The notes: generated by a model not told the origin, from the sequence alone. A stretch of DNA of 64,000 bases from JAFGRU01 sp016934985 (GCA_963665045.2 CAXXJQ010000003.1:744001-808000); one strand, 5' to 3'; shown: positions 48,698 through 57,542, counted from the first letter of the stretch. Numbers and translations are program-made.

Positions 48698-49597
48698 TTA
48701 TGCCGCCAGTCTGTGAGGCGGTCCGGCGTAGCCGGGCCGGGGTTTTTGCCAATATGCCTCATCCGGGGTCTTGTCGTCCAGACTGGAATGAGGGCGCCGG
48801 GTGTTGTAGAAATCAATCCAGTGTTTGAGGCCTTGCCGCACCTCGCTACCGGTTTCAAAAGCGTGCAGATAAATGCATTCGTACTTTAAGGAACGCCAGA
48901 GGCGTTCAATCATGACATTGTCCATCCAGCGGCCTTTGCCGTCCATGGAAATACGGATGTTGGCCGTCTGGAGGGCGCCGGTAAAGTTATCACTGGTAAA
49001 CTGACTGCCCTGGTCGGTGTTGAAGATCTCGGGCTTACCGTAGCGCTCCAAAGCCTCTTCGAGGGCGGCAACACAGAAATCGCTTTCCATGGTGTTGGAG
49101 AGCCGCCAGGACAGCACCTTGCGACTGGCCCAGTCCATGATCGCCACAAGGTAGAGAAAGCCCTTGTGCATGGGGATATAGCTGATATCGGCACACCAGA
49201 CCTGATTGGGCTGATCGATAGTCATGCCGCGCAGCAGGTAAGGATAGATTTTATGCTGCGGATGCGGCTTCGAGGTGTTGGGCTTCTGGTAGATTGCTGA
49301 AAGTCCCATCAGTTTCATCAGCCGTCCGATTCGCGTGCGGCTTACAGCATAGCCTTCCCGGCGCAGGTGACGGGTCATCTGCCGGTGGCCATAGAAAGGT
49401 GTTTCAAGATACTGTTCGTCGATCAGGCGCATGAGTTCCAAATTCAGTTCAGATTCACCGCTTGATTGGTAGTAATAGGTGGAGCGGTTAACCGATAAAA
49501 GTTTGCATTGGCGTACAATGCTGAGCCTGGGGTGGTCAGGTTCAACCAGGTTTTTCCTTCGAGCGTGACTCAGCGGCCGAAGGCTTTGGCTAAAAAA
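48698..49597 (-). CDS. IS3-family transposase OrfB (read through by -1 frameshift)
   Basis: DDE integrase-type transposase. From the ATG at 49441 it reads MELMRLIDEQYLETPFYGHR; the same frame is open upstream and includes VEPDHPRLSIVRQCKLLSV and NRSTYYYQSS, the normal OrfB N-terminus. Catalytic residues are visible in WCADISYIP (Asp), NTDQGSQFTS (Asp) and MIERLWRSLKYE (Glu). It would be made as an OrfAB fusion after slippage at the T TTT TTA heptamer at 49597-49591. It ends 36-44 bp inside the left end of the element. Confidence 0.88.
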   Translation of the reverse strand, partial: FFSQSLRPLSHARRKNLVEPDHPRLSIVRQCKLLSVNRSTYYYQSSGESELNLELMRLIDEQYLETPFYGHRQMTRHLRREGYAVSRTRIGRLMKLMGLSAIYQKPNTSKPHPQHKIYPYLLRGMTIDQPNQVWCADISYIPMHKGFLYLVAIMDWASRKVLSWRLSNTMESDFCVAALEEALERYGKPEIFNTDQGSQFTSDNFTGALQTANIRISMDGKGRWMDNVMIERLWRSLKYECIYLHAFETGSEVRQGLKHWIDFYNTRRPHSSLDDKTPDEAYWQKPRPGYAGPPHRLAA

Positions 49598-49857
49598 TCC
49601 CGTTCCACCGTGAGCTGTCCGATCTTGGCGTGCAGCTCCTTGATCTGGGGATCGTCGGAGATGCGGTTACGCTCGGCTTTCGTGGAAAAGGTTTCGGCCA
49701 AGTTCTCAATCGCCTGCCGTTTCCAATTGGTGATCATGTTGGGATGGAGACTATATTTGGCAGCCAGTTCAGCCAATGTCTGTTCGCCTTTAATCGCTTC
49801 CAGGGCAACTTTGGCTTTAAATTCTGCCGAATACCGTTTGCGTTTTGTTTTACTCAT
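49570..49857 (-). CDS. IS3-family transposase OrfA
   Basis: A 95-residue helix-turn-helix protein of the transposase_8 type (YSAEFKAKVALEAIKGEQTL, YSLHPNMITNWKRQ) with a C-terminal leucine-zipper-like helix. It binds the element ends. The heptamer T TTT TTA in codons DFL, ten codons before the stop, is in the right phase to shift ribosomes into orfB. Confidence 0.9.
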   Translation of the reverse strand: MSKTKRKRYSAEFKAKVALEAIKGEQTLAELAAKYSLHPNMITNWKRQAIENLAETFSTKAERNRISDDPQIKELHAKIGQLTVERDFLAKAFGR

Positions 49858-50007
49858 GGGTGATTCTCCTTCGTCAGTGTCTGGCTTTCCACCTTAATAC
49901 ACTGTCCGAATTTTGGGAACCACCTCTTAGAGACGGTGATTTATCAGAATTTGGGAATTGTCTCTCGTTTCCCTCGTTCTAAACTCATTAAAAGAAAAGT
50001 CCTATCC

Positions 50008-50295
50008 CTAATGACTTTCTTCCTCCGCCTCATCAAACTGTTCTTCAATAACTTCATTAAAAGAATCGATTATCTTGTCGATTACCCCTTTAGCTACTTT
50101 CGCTTTATCTGCTGCTTCATCGGCGTCTTCCCACGTGATTTTTATGCTGGATTCGCGCTCAATAAGTATGGTTAAGTTTTTCGCCAGAGGTGTGAAATCT
50201 ATATCGCCATCCAAGGAAATAGAAATCGAATTTCCATCCAAATCAAGGTCAATTGCTTCATCTGCTATGGTTGCTGCACAGGTTATTTTACTCAT
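50008..50295 (-). CDS. Small acidic protein, partner of the PHP-ATPase
   Basis: A 95-residue acidic protein not recognised from any family I know. The N-terminal half alternates short polar strands (IDLDLDGNSISISLDGDIDF); the C-terminal half is a charged helix with many Glu/Asp (EEQFDEAEEES). Its start overlaps the end of the ATPase gene by eight bases, so the two are almost surely translationally coupled. It may be an inhibitor, adaptor or specificity subunit; this is inference from context. The gene lies 150 bp from the IS3 element. Confidence 0.6.
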   Translation of the reverse strand: MSKITCAATIADEAIDLDLDGNSISISLDGDIDFTPLAKNLTILIERESSIKITWEDADEAADKAKVAKGVIDKIIDSFNEVIEEQFDEAEEESH

Positions 50296-52717
50296 TATCT
50301 TGCCCCGCTTCAGTTAGGATACGCTTGATGTTATATTTCTTGGCACGTCGATCAAAAATGTATTCACCGCCATCCAATATCCGGCAAACTTCCTTTTGTG
50401 CCTGCCGGTCTTCCAACACGATTTGCTGGTAACTTATTTGTTGATTGTCATTCCTTGCTACGATGATGGATTCGGCATCCCCATAGACGACAATAGCTGG
50501 ATTGTGGGTTACGAGAAAAACCTGACCATTAAACTTCTGTTTTCGAATCATAGAAACGAGCGTTTCAGCAATAAAGTTGTTGCCCAAGTTGTCTTCAGGC
50601 TGGTCTATGAAAACAAGTTTACTGCCAGCTTGAGACAGAAGGATTTCCAAATATTTTTCAGAGTTATATCCTGGGCTGTTGCCTTTCGATGTTGATGAGT
50701 CTGCATATTTTAATGACTCATTCGGATTGCTGTAACACTCATATAGCGGTGTAAAAAGTGTTCCGAGCTTACGCTTCAATGTATCAGGTGCATTGCCGCC
50801 GAGGTTTTTAACACTTTTTTCGCCGGAGATTAGAGAAAGTAGGTTGCTGTAAAGGCTCTTTGCCCCATTTGCGTCTCTGATTGCCTCTAATACGACATCT
50901 CGCGGTGAGGTTTCGGATTTAGCTTCGACAACGAACCTTGTTTCTCCATGAAGATCAAACTCCTCAACTTCATGGCAGGACAAGGCGCTTGTTTGTTTGC
51001 TGACTAAAGAGAGCTTTGCGGCTGATTCAAATTTGCACTTCATATTTTCCGCTAACTTGCTGATTTCCTTAATAGCTTTGGCCTTATCCTCAGCAGCGCT
51101 TCCTAATTCCCTGTTTTTTTCCGAAAGAGTCTCTTCTACCCTCTCTATAAAAGTCTCTCGTCTTAACGAAACAAGCCCTTCGTTGCGATAATGCTGTTGT
51201 TTGTCTTGAATCAACTGCGCAAATGCTTCAATGAGTTGAGACTCTTCCTCGGTGAACGAAATGAATTCATTCTCTTTCAAAGCGTCAACCGCATGTAAGG
51301 CCGCCTGAAACTGATCGTCTGCCTCTTTTAGACGCTCTGTGGAATCACCAATTCCTTCAAGAATCGTATTCTTATCAAATTTTACAGTGTACTCATCACT
51401 TAAACTCTCAGTGATTGTCCGTTCATGGAGCACAAAACTTCGCTCATTCAGGCTTTCATGAGCCTCACTGTACGCTTCGGATAGAGCATCTATGTCACCC
51501 TTAAGTTCATCACGCTTTTGAATCAGATTTTTCCGCGCCAGTTCTCGCTCGAATTTTTTCCCAACCTTGTCGGCAAGTTCATCAAGGTGGAACTGCTCAA
51601 AATATCGAATGATATCGCCTTGCTTAATCCAGATGGGTTCTGCGTCCAAGGTAGATTCAACCGAATATGCTGCTTCACGCTGTGTTTTGGTCTGCACAGT
51701 AGCGGTTGATAAAATTCTATCGTAGGTGCGATTTTCGGGAAGCCTGTCGATACACTTACCAAACATGCTCATCAACAAACTTTTTCCGCTGGAACGACCT
51801 CCGATAATTACATTGAGGTGAGGGCTGAAGCTTAGGTGTGTATCCGTAATCTGGTCACAGCCTGTAATTTTTAACCCCTCCAAGTGGTTTGGGTTACGAG
51901 GTAGACCCGCCAGTTCAGTTTCGGACTTAATGCGTGACTCAGGATCAATGAATGCTTGCCGCAGCGTCTCGTAATTCTTGCCACCCTTAACATAATAAAA
52001 TTCGTGCGGAGGATTGCCTGCTTCCCCCTTATGCACGAGGGGATACTTTTCTATATTGTGATTATCAGAGAATTGAATGTAAGCGATGTCTTTTCGGTCA
52101 CGATGAGATTCAGGCATTTGCATGCCGAACGAGTCATTGTAATGGGCAATCGCTTTTTGCCGTACCTTTTCCAGTGCACAACTGGGCATAAGTAAAAGCA
52201 TCCTCTGAGCATAAGGTATGGCATCCTTGTATGCATCAACCAAGCTGTTTGAGCCGCTGCCCGCATGTGGGATAAAAAAGAAGTCATCATTTGGAAATAA
52301 ATCGACAATTTGATCCAGAGTTATTACCCGATCCTCCGGCGCAAATCCATTATCTGAATAATGTCCTTCAAAAGCGGCATTAATCCGATTTACGTTTTCT
52401 TTATCATGATGGCAAAAAATGATTAGTGAGTGATATCGTGCCCCGCTTACATCAATATCTAGCTCTGTTCCAATCAGAAGGAGAGGGTCATTTTCACTCT
52501 TATAGGTCTCGTAGTATTCTGTATAAGCAGGGATATTGATGATGTTATGATCAGTCAATGAGAATATTCCGACATCATTCTCCATCATTTTTTCATAAAC
52601 GGTTTGAACAGAAAATTTTCCCTTGTAGTCATTTACTTTGGTCTTCTTGCTCATATCCGTATGAATATGTAGATCCACCCGAAAGAAATCAGAATATGGT
52701 TTTAGGGGACCAGCCAT
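50288..52717 (-). CDS. PHP phosphoesterase-SMC-like ATPase (TrlF-like)
   Basis: A 809-residue two-part enzyme. Residues 1-~250 form a PHP phosphoesterase with all metal-binding motifs: HIH (17-19), TDH (55-57), Glu85, HAGSG (His151) and SDNH (218-220). Residues ~285-760 are an ABC/SMC-type ATPase: Walker A GGRSSGKS (306-313), a long coiled coil (~385-560), a degenerate signature (STSKGNSPGYNSEKYL), Walker B FIDQPEDNL (Asp705, Glu708) and H-loop VTHNPA (His738). This layout matches proteins called TrlF family, related to coiled-coil ATPases such as RloC, and suggests ATP-gated cleavage of a nucleic acid or nucleotide. ATG 52717 is chosen for its AAGGA; 52741 is an alternative. A mobile-element flank and coupled small gene suggest a defence cassette. 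Confidence 0.75.
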   Translation of the reverse strand: MAGPLKPYSDFFRVDLHIHTDMSKKTKVNDYKGKFSVQTVYEKMMENDVGIFSLTDHNIINIPAYTEYYETYKSENDPLLLIGTELDIDVSGARYHSLIIFCHHDKENVNRINAAFEGHYSDNGFAPEDRVITLDQIVDLFPNDDFFFIPHAGSGSNSLVDAYKDAIPYAQRMLLLMPSCALEKVRQKAIAHYNDSFGMQMPESHRDRKDIAYIQFSDNHNIEKYPLVHKGEAGNPPHEFYYVKGGKNYETLRQAFIDPESRIKSETELAGLPRNPNHLEGLKITGCDQITDTHLSFSPHLNVIIGGRSSGKSLLMSMFGKCIDRLPENRTYDRILSTATVQTKTQREAAYSVESTLDAEPIWIKQGDIIRYFEQFHLDELADKVGKKFERELARKNLIQKRDELKGDIDALSEAYSEAHESLNERSFVLHERTITESLSDEYTVKFDKNTILEGIGDSTERLKEADDQFQAALHAVDALKENEFISFTEEESQLIEAFAQLIQDKQQHYRNEGLVSLRRETFIERVEETLSEKNRELGSAAEDKAKAIKEISKLAENMKCKFESAAKLSLVSKQTSALSCHEVEEFDLHGETRFVVEAKSETSPRDVVLEAIRDANGAKSLYSNLLSLISGEKSVKNLGGNAPDTLKRKLGTLFTPLYECYSNPNESLKYADSSTSKGNSPGYNSEKYLEILLSQAGSKLVFIDQPEDNLGNNFIAETLVSMIRKQKFNGQVFLVTHNPAIVVYGDAESIIVARNDNQQISYQQIVLEDRQAQKEVCRILDGGEYIFDRRAKKYNIKRILTEAGQDNE

Positions 52718-53291
52718 TACATTGCATTCCTTTCTGCACATCAATTAAATTTCGGGGACAGGTTTGTCAACTTCACTCAACCAATGAATCCTAAATAGAT
52801 GGTGGTCTGGCCTTCCCCCGAAAAACTGGACCATTAACAGATTAGTTATTTAGGTCTTAACGTTCTGGAAAATAATAAATGAAAAATAAAAAACCGCTGG
52901 TCAGCACCAGGCCAACAACAGCAGTCAGTATTTTCTTCTAGAGTGGGAAATTTTTGCCTTCGAGTTGCGTTCATTCTTCCCCCTCTTCGAAAAATTCATC
53001 AATTTTAATAATTTGTCATATTACTCTGATGACATAGTAATTCAAAGTTTTTTTGTCTTGGAATTTGTTCCAGATTGTTTAGGTAGGGTGAAATTAGGCA
53101 GGATGCCTGGATTCTTAGAAACCCTGCAATCCAACACACAGGGGGGAGCCTTTTGCAAGAACTGGTAAAAGGTATTTAATTGACAGACCTTGAAAAATTT
53201 TACAACTTTACTTGTAACCTTTTTGGGGGGCCGAATCATTTTCCTTTCAGAACGATTATTAAAAATAACGTATTTTGAAAGGAGAAAATCA
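52718..53291. other. AT-rich intergenic region before the Spy-like gene
   Basis: No gene is supported. Two interleaved dyads, TGTCAT/ATGACA (53014-53034) and ATTACT/AGTAAT (53020-53041), could be a binding site. A TTGACA at 53180 lies upstream of the Spy-like start, but its -10 is poor. Two TTTAC repeats occur at 53199-53211. A GGGGACAGG motif at ~52,754 recalls the arms of the repeat at 1833. Confidence 0.3.
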
Positions 53292-53738
53292 ATGTGCAAC
53301 AGTTCTAAAATCTGGTTACTTGGTGGGGCTTCATTTGTGGTTTTGATTCTTGCGGTTACTCTTCCCATGGTAGGGAATGCCCAGGAAAGAGGGTGGGGCA
53401 GAGATTGGAAACCAGCCCCGGAAGAAATTCTCTGTCGTCTTGAAACAAGGCTGGATCTGACCGCTGAGCAGAAAGAAAAGCTGGTTCCCATTATCGGTCG
53501 GGAAATGGAAAAACGCCATGAGATGGTGGATAAACACCGCCAGGAGATGGCAAAGCTGAGAGACCAATTCCATAAACAGATGGATAATGAAAGGGAAAAT
53601 TCACAAAAAGAGTTGGCCTCTGTTTTGACCGACGATCAGATGAAAGAGTTTGAAAAGATGACCAGGGAACGCCAGGAAAGATGGGGCAAAAGAGCTTTTC
53701 ATGGTGACCGTCGAGGACCTGGAAGCTGTTGGAGGTAA
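53292..53738 (+). CDS. Spy/CpxP-like periplasmic LTXXQ protein
   Basis: A 148-residue exported protein. ATG 53292 has AAAGGAG seven bases upstream. Residues 1-~30 are a signal peptide (hydrophobic WLLGGASFVVLILAVTLPM, cleavage near GNAQ). The mature part is a helical, highly charged protein with two LTxxQ-type motifs, LDLTAEQKEKL and LTDDQMKEF, as in Spy and CpxP, which act as periplasmic chaperones or metal-linked stress sensors. A terminator follows. In E. coli such genes are Cpx targets, and a CpxR-like regulator is encoded ~7 kb away, but a link here is only inference. Confidence 0.75.
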   Translation: MCNSSKIWLLGGASFVVLILAVTLPMVGNAQERGWGRDWKPAPEEILCRLETRLDLTAEQKEKLVPIIGREMEKRHEMVDKHRQEMAKLRDQFHKQMDNERENSQKELASVLTDDQMKEFEKMTRERQERWGKRAFHGDRRGPGSCWR

Positions 53739-53781
53739 GACCTGTAAGTTTTATCAAGAAAAATCAAAGCAGTCAGAAAAA

Positions 53782-53818
53782 AACGGGAGGATCGTTAAGA
53801 ATCCTTCCGTTTTTTTTA
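53782..53818 (+). terminator. Intrinsic terminator after the Spy-like gene
   Basis: Near-perfect stem AACGGGAGGAT / ATCCTTCCGTT (53782-53811) followed by a run of eight T. Confidence 0.85.
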
Positions 53819-53934
53819 TCGGCAGCAACTTCTTGAAACTGAAAAGAAGACGGGTTAATCTTATCTGGCTTTAGTCAGGCAGGTGGCGAAAAGGAGTCCG
53901 GCGGAATGAGACCTAATAACTTGAAGGAGAAATT

Positions 53935-55116
53935 ATGACCAGGATCGGTACACCATTATCCCCGACGGCAACCAAAGTCCTGTTGTGCGGCTCGGGTGAA
54001 CTGGGCAAGGAAGTTGCCATTGAATTTCAGAGGCTGGGTGTTGAAGTGATTGCCGTTGACCGTTATGAAAACGCGCCGGCAATGCAGGTTGCTCACCGGT
54101 CCTATGCTTTTTCCATGCTGGATGGCGAGGCGTTGCGCACTGTCATTGAAAAAGAGAAGCCCCATCTGATCATTCCGGAGATCGAAGCCATTGCAACGGC
54201 GACCTTGGTGGAGCTGGAAAAAGAGGGTTTTACGGTCATTCCCATGGCCCGTGCCACGCGTCTTACCATGGACCGCGAGGGGATTCGCAGACTCGCGGCC
54301 GAGGAGTTGGGGATCAGGACTTCGCCCTATCTATTTGCGGATACCAAGGAAGAGTTCCGGGCGGCGGTGGCGGAAATAGGCATCCCCTGTGTGGTCAAGC
54401 CGGTCATGAGTTCATCGGGAAAAGGGCAGTCGGTCATTCGCGGCGAGGCGGACATTGACAAGTCGTGGTCCTACTCCCAGGAGGGCGGAAGGACTGCTGC
54501 GGGGCGCGTGATTGTGGAAAAATTCATTGATTTTGATTATGAAATCACTCTGTTGACTATCCGCCATATAGGCGGGACCTCGTTTTGCGCTCCTATCGGC
54601 CACATGCAGATTGACGGTGATTATCGGGAATCATGGCAGCCCCAGGCGATGAGCGCCGAAGCCCTGGCTGAAGCTCAAAAAATCGGCCGGGAAATTACTG
54701 ACAACCTGGGTGGCCGGGGACTTTTCGGGGTCGAGCTTTTCATCAAAGGGGATGAGGTCTATTTTAGCGAGGTTTCCCCGCGGCCCCACGATACCGGGTT
54801 GGTGACCCTGTTATCCCAGGACCTTTCCGAGTTTGCTCTCCATGTTCGGGCGGTTCTGGGGTTGCCCATCCCATGCATTCGTCAGTTCGGACCAGCCGCT
54901 TCCTGCGCCCTGCTTGTCGAGGGGACTTCGAATCAGGTCTCTTTCGACAATATTGAAGGAGCCCTGGCTGGTGAGGATATCCATATCCGTCTTTTCGGCA
55001 AACCGGAAGTAAAGGGGAAAAGGCGTATGGGCGTTCTTCTGGCAAGAGATGAAAACGTCGAAAAAGCCCGTGCTAAAGCGCGCCAGGCGGCTGAAAGCAT
55101 TAATGTGGAACTATAA
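53935..55116 (+). CDS. purT: Formate-dependent GAR transformylase PurT
   Basis: It converts glycinamide ribonucleotide, formate and ATP to formyl-GAR in purine synthesis. The protein is a 393-residue ATP-grasp enzyme: N-terminal LLCGSGELGKEVAIE with phosphoribosyl-binding VIAVDRYENAPAMQVAHR, central ATP loop KPVMSSSGKGQS, and catalytic C-terminal part (FGVELFI, FSEVSPRPHDTGLVT). AAGGAGAAATT precedes the ATG. It stands alone, with a bidirectional terminator shared with the convergent CBS gene. Confidence 0.96.
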   Translation: MTRIGTPLSPTATKVLLCGSGELGKEVAIEFQRLGVEVIAVDRYENAPAMQVAHRSYAFSMLDGEALRTVIEKEKPHLIIPEIEAIATATLVELEKEGFTVIPMARATRLTMDREGIRRLAAEELGIRTSPYLFADTKEEFRAAVAEIGIPCVVKPVMSSSGKGQSVIRGEADIDKSWSYSQEGGRTAAGRVIVEKFIDFDYEITLLTIRHIGGTSFCAPIGHMQIDGDYRESWQPQAMSAEALAEAQKIGREITDNLGGRGLFGVELFIKGDEVYFSEVSPRPHDTGLVTLLSQDLSEFALHVRAVLGLPIPCIRQFGPAASCALLVEGTSNQVSFDNIEGALAGEDIHIRLFGKPEVKGKRRMGVLLARDENVEKARAKARQAAESINVEL

Positions 55117-55121
55117 ATAAT

Positions 55122-55174
55122 AAAACTGGGGGCGGAGGCTTTCTTCAGGGACGTTTTTCCGCCTCCAGTTTTTG
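55122..55174. terminator. Bidirectional terminator between purT and the CBS gene
   Basis: AAAACTGG..GCGGAGG (55123-55137) pairs imperfectly with CCGCCTCCAGTTTTT (55159-55173). A run on one side and T run on the other allow use in both directions. The right arm overlaps the last codons of the CBS gene. Confidence 0.6.
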
Positions 55175-55594
55175 ACCTTTCCGGCAAAGTCCCACCAGAT
55201 CGCTTAATTGCTCAGTGACCAGCTCAATGACGTCTTCCAATGCCAGGATGCCGGTTAGGAAGCCCTTTTCATCCACGACCGGAATCCGGCGAATACCCCG
55301 CAGCTTCATTTTTTTTACGGTGTCTATAATATCGTCATTTTCCCAGGCCGTGGTCAGCTCAAAGGTCATGACCTCCCCGATGGAAAACAGCGCCGGGTCG
55401 ATATCCTTGGCCAGAAGTTCGATGACAATGTCACGGTCGGTGAATATTCCCACCGGTACGGATCGGTTTTCTTTTTTCTCGACCACGACCACGTTGCCAA
55501 CATGATATTGACGCATCAGTTTCGCCGCTTCAAGGACAGTCAGGTCCTGGGAGGCGATCACGACTTCGCGGTTGCAGAATTCACCTGTTTTCAC
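55145..55594 (-). CDS. Tandem CBS-domain protein
   Basis: A 149-residue stand-alone Bateman module: CBS1 ~8-70 (VLEAAKLMRQYHVGNVVVV, GIFTDRDIV) and CBS2 ~75-135 (MKLRGIRRIPVVDEKGFLTGILALEDVIELV). Such modules bind adenosyl nucleotides and regulate partner proteins; the partner is unknown. It lies 53 bp after pcm on the same strand, so they probably form an operon. Confidence 0.85.
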   Translation of the reverse strand: MKTGEFCNREVVIASQDLTVLEAAKLMRQYHVGNVVVVEKKENRSVPVGIFTDRDIVIELLAKDIDPALFSIGEVMTFELTTAWENDDIIDTVKKMKLRGIRRIPVVDEKGFLTGILALEDVIELVTEQLSDLVGLCRKGQKLEAEKRP

Positions 55595-55647
55595 GGCATG
55601 CTCCTCTCCTATGCGTTTTTCCTACGGGATAAAGGCGGAACGAATGA

Positions 55648-56313
55648 TCACAGATCGCAACGCCGTCTCAAGGGGACAAAGGCAACTCCCAGCACATTAT
55701 ACTGGCTTACTTCTCCTTCTTCGTTTTTGTGGATCAGGGTTAGCTCCTGATAATAGGGCGGTTCTCCAATGGGGATAATAAGGCGGCCCCCAGGTTTGAG
55801 CTGGTGAATTAACGGCGGAGGCACTGTGGGTGTTGCCGCGGTAACGATGATGCCATCGTAAGGGGCATGCTCGGGAAGACCCATATAGCCGTCCTTTTCA
55901 AATATTTCTATGTTGTTAAAACCAAGCCGGCTCAGGCGTTTTCTTGCTTCCTCGGCCATTGCCTGAATGATTTCCAGGGAGTAGACCTTTTTCACCAGCA
56001 GGGACAGGATCGCGGCCTGATAGCCTGAACCGCTTCCCACCTCCAGAACGATATCTTCTGGTTCGGGATCGAGCAGGTCAGTCATGAGCGCGACAATGAA
56101 CGGCTGGGAAATGGTCTGCTGGTAGCGTATAGGAAGAGCCTGGTTGTCATAGGCAAAAGATCTCATGTCCGGCGGGACGAATTCCTCCCGCGGGACTCTA
56201 GCCATGGCCTCGAGAACGGCTTCGGGCGGCTGCTGTCGGAAGCCGCCCTCGAAGGAGTAGCGGTAGGAAAGGCGGATCGCTTCGAGCATTCTTTGAGCCG
56301 GATGAGTTTTCAC
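55648..56313 (-). CDS. pcm: Protein-L-isoaspartate O-methyltransferase
   Basis: It repairs isoaspartyl damage using SAM. The 221-residue protein has the family order: VPREEFVPPDMRSFAYDNQALPI, QTISQPFIVALMTDLL, SAM motif LEVGSGSGYQAAIL, then GYMGLPEHAPYDGIIVTAA and LKPGGRLIIPIG. The start at 56313 is GTG; an internal ATG at 56289 would lose eight residues. Confidence 0.95.
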   Translation of the reverse strand: MKTHPAQRMLEAIRLSYRYSFEGGFRQQPPEAVLEAMARVPREEFVPPDMRSFAYDNQALPIRYQQTISQPFIVALMTDLLDPEPEDIVLEVGSGSGYQAAILSLLVKKVYSLEIIQAMAEEARKRLSRLGFNNIEIFEKDGYMGLPEHAPYDGIIVTAATPTVPPPLIHQLKPGGRLIIPIGEPPYYQELTLIHKNEEGEVSQYNVLGVAFVPLRRRCDL

Positions 56314-56809
56314 GTATATCGCTCTTGATGTTGTATGCCGTTAATGGTTTTCCCCCTTTCCAAATTATAACCCGATGGCGCCGCTTTTTAAGGGCCGCGG
56401 GAAAAGTTTCAGCTCTTTGCTTGGAGTCGGTCGGACTTGGGGGATCGTCACGAGAAAAAGGGAAATCGAGGGCAGATTTTCGCAAATTAGAGAGCGAATA
56501 GCGGGACTATTTGTCGAGAATTCGGGACTATTTGTCGAGAATTTGCGGAAATATGGACCGATTTACCATTTTCGCAGTAGATTCATACCTAAATCCGACA
56601 GGCTCCCAGGGACCTTAAAAGGGGGGCTTTTGCCCTGGCGAGAGGTCGCTTTTTTGATTGCAGTTTTTTGGTTCTTAATGTTAGTTTCGGGGACTGGGCT
56701 GGACTGATTGCTTAAACGCCAAGGGCTGGAAGTTATATTCATCAGATCCAACGGTTTGCCTTCGAGGCGGATGGTCGGATTGAATTATTGAAAGTTGAGA
56801 GGGGCAGGC
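56314..56809. other. Divergent intergenic region, pcm / ABC transporter
   Basis: About 500 bp without a supported gene. It contains the 21-bp tandem repeat at 56502-56543 and, flanking it, an imperfect inverted repeat (TTTCGCAAATT near 56,478; AATTTGCGGAAA near 56,541). No TPP riboswitch core (CTGAGA ... ACCTGA) was found despite the ThiXYZ-like genes downstream. Confidence 0.4.
56502..56543. repeat. Perfect 21-bp tandem duplication
   Basis: A 21-bp unit (beginning CGGGACTATTT and ending GAGAATT) occurs at 56502-56522 and again at 56523-56543 with no mismatch. Confidence 0.85.
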
Positions 56810-57541
56810 GTGCTCACCGTTTCCCACCTGTGCAAAAGTTTCCCAGATTTAAATGTTCTGGAAAACTTCTCCCTTACGGTCCCGCGAAACGGTTTCACTG
56901 CCCTGGTGGGCCCTTCGGGATGCGGCAAAAGTACTTTTTTCGATGTTTTGACCGGGGTTGAGAACAAAGACAGTGGGGATATTCGCTGGTTGGGGGAATC
57001 CATGGCGAATCTCGGAAAAAAAGCGGCTTACATGCAGCAGAAAGATCTGCTTCTGCCGTGGCTTTCCCTGTTGGACAATGCCTTGCTTCCCACCCGGATT
57101 CAAGGGGGTAACCGCCGTGAGTCGCGGGAAAAGGCCCTGGCCCACTTCCAGCGTCTCGGACTCGGTGGTTTTGAAAATTACACCCCTCAGAAAGTTTCCG
57201 GAGGCATGCGCCAGCGTTGTGCCCTGGTGCGCACCCTGATGTTTGAAACAGAACTTGTGCTTCTGGATGAACCTCTTTCCGCTCTGGACGCCATCACCCG
57301 CCGGAGTTTGCAGTCCCTGCTCCTCCTTCTTCAGAGTGAGTTTAAAAAAACCATTCTTATGATCACTCATGATGTTGAGGAGGCCCTGCTTCTGGCGGAC
57401 GAGGTTTTTGTCCTCAGCCAGCTGCCTATGCAGGTTCGGGAATGTTTTGTTCCTTCCATCCCCAAGCCGAGAAAAGGGAGCGACCCCGAGTTGATTCGCA
57501 TCAAGGAGCATATCCTTGAAGAGCTCCAGGGGGAGTTGTGA
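56810..57541 (+). CDS. ABC transporter ATP-binding protein (ThiZ-like)
   Basis: Energises a three-gene importer. Walker A GPSGCGKST, signature VSGGMRQR, Walker B LVLLDEPLSALD and switch His in ITHD are all present; the Q-loop is MQQKDLLLPW, as in the nitrate/taurine/thiamin-precursor group. GTG at 56810 follows GAGAGGGG by five bases and is preferred to TTG at 56795. The permease starts one base after its stop. Confidence 0.9.
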   Translation: MLTVSHLCKSFPDLNVLENFSLTVPRNGFTALVGPSGCGKSTFFDVLTGVENKDSGDIRWLGESMANLGKKAAYMQQKDLLLPWLSLLDNALLPTRIQGGNRRESREKALAHFQRLGLGGFENYTPQKVSGGMRQRCALVRTLMFETELVLLDEPLSALDAITRRSLQSLLLLLQSEFKKTILMITHDVEEALLLADEVFVLSQLPMQVRECFVPSIPKPRKGSDPELIRIKEHILEELQGEL

Positions 57542-57542
57542 C

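Larger units (their letters stand above)
48654..49910 (-). mobile_element. IS3-family insertion sequence
   Basis: An element of about 1.26 kb with orfA and orfB on the minus strand. The ends share TTCGGACAG (48654-48662; complement at 49902-49910) and an inner TAAGGTGGAAAGCC block, but the left end has nine more bases between the two blocks than the right. Exact termini and target duplication are therefore uncertain. Both frames are open, so the copy may be active. Confidence 0.8.

Noticed and set aside
56314..56809. TPP riboswitch before the ThiXYZ-like operon
   Set aside because: I looked for the conserved CTGAGA and ACCTGA core and found neither.
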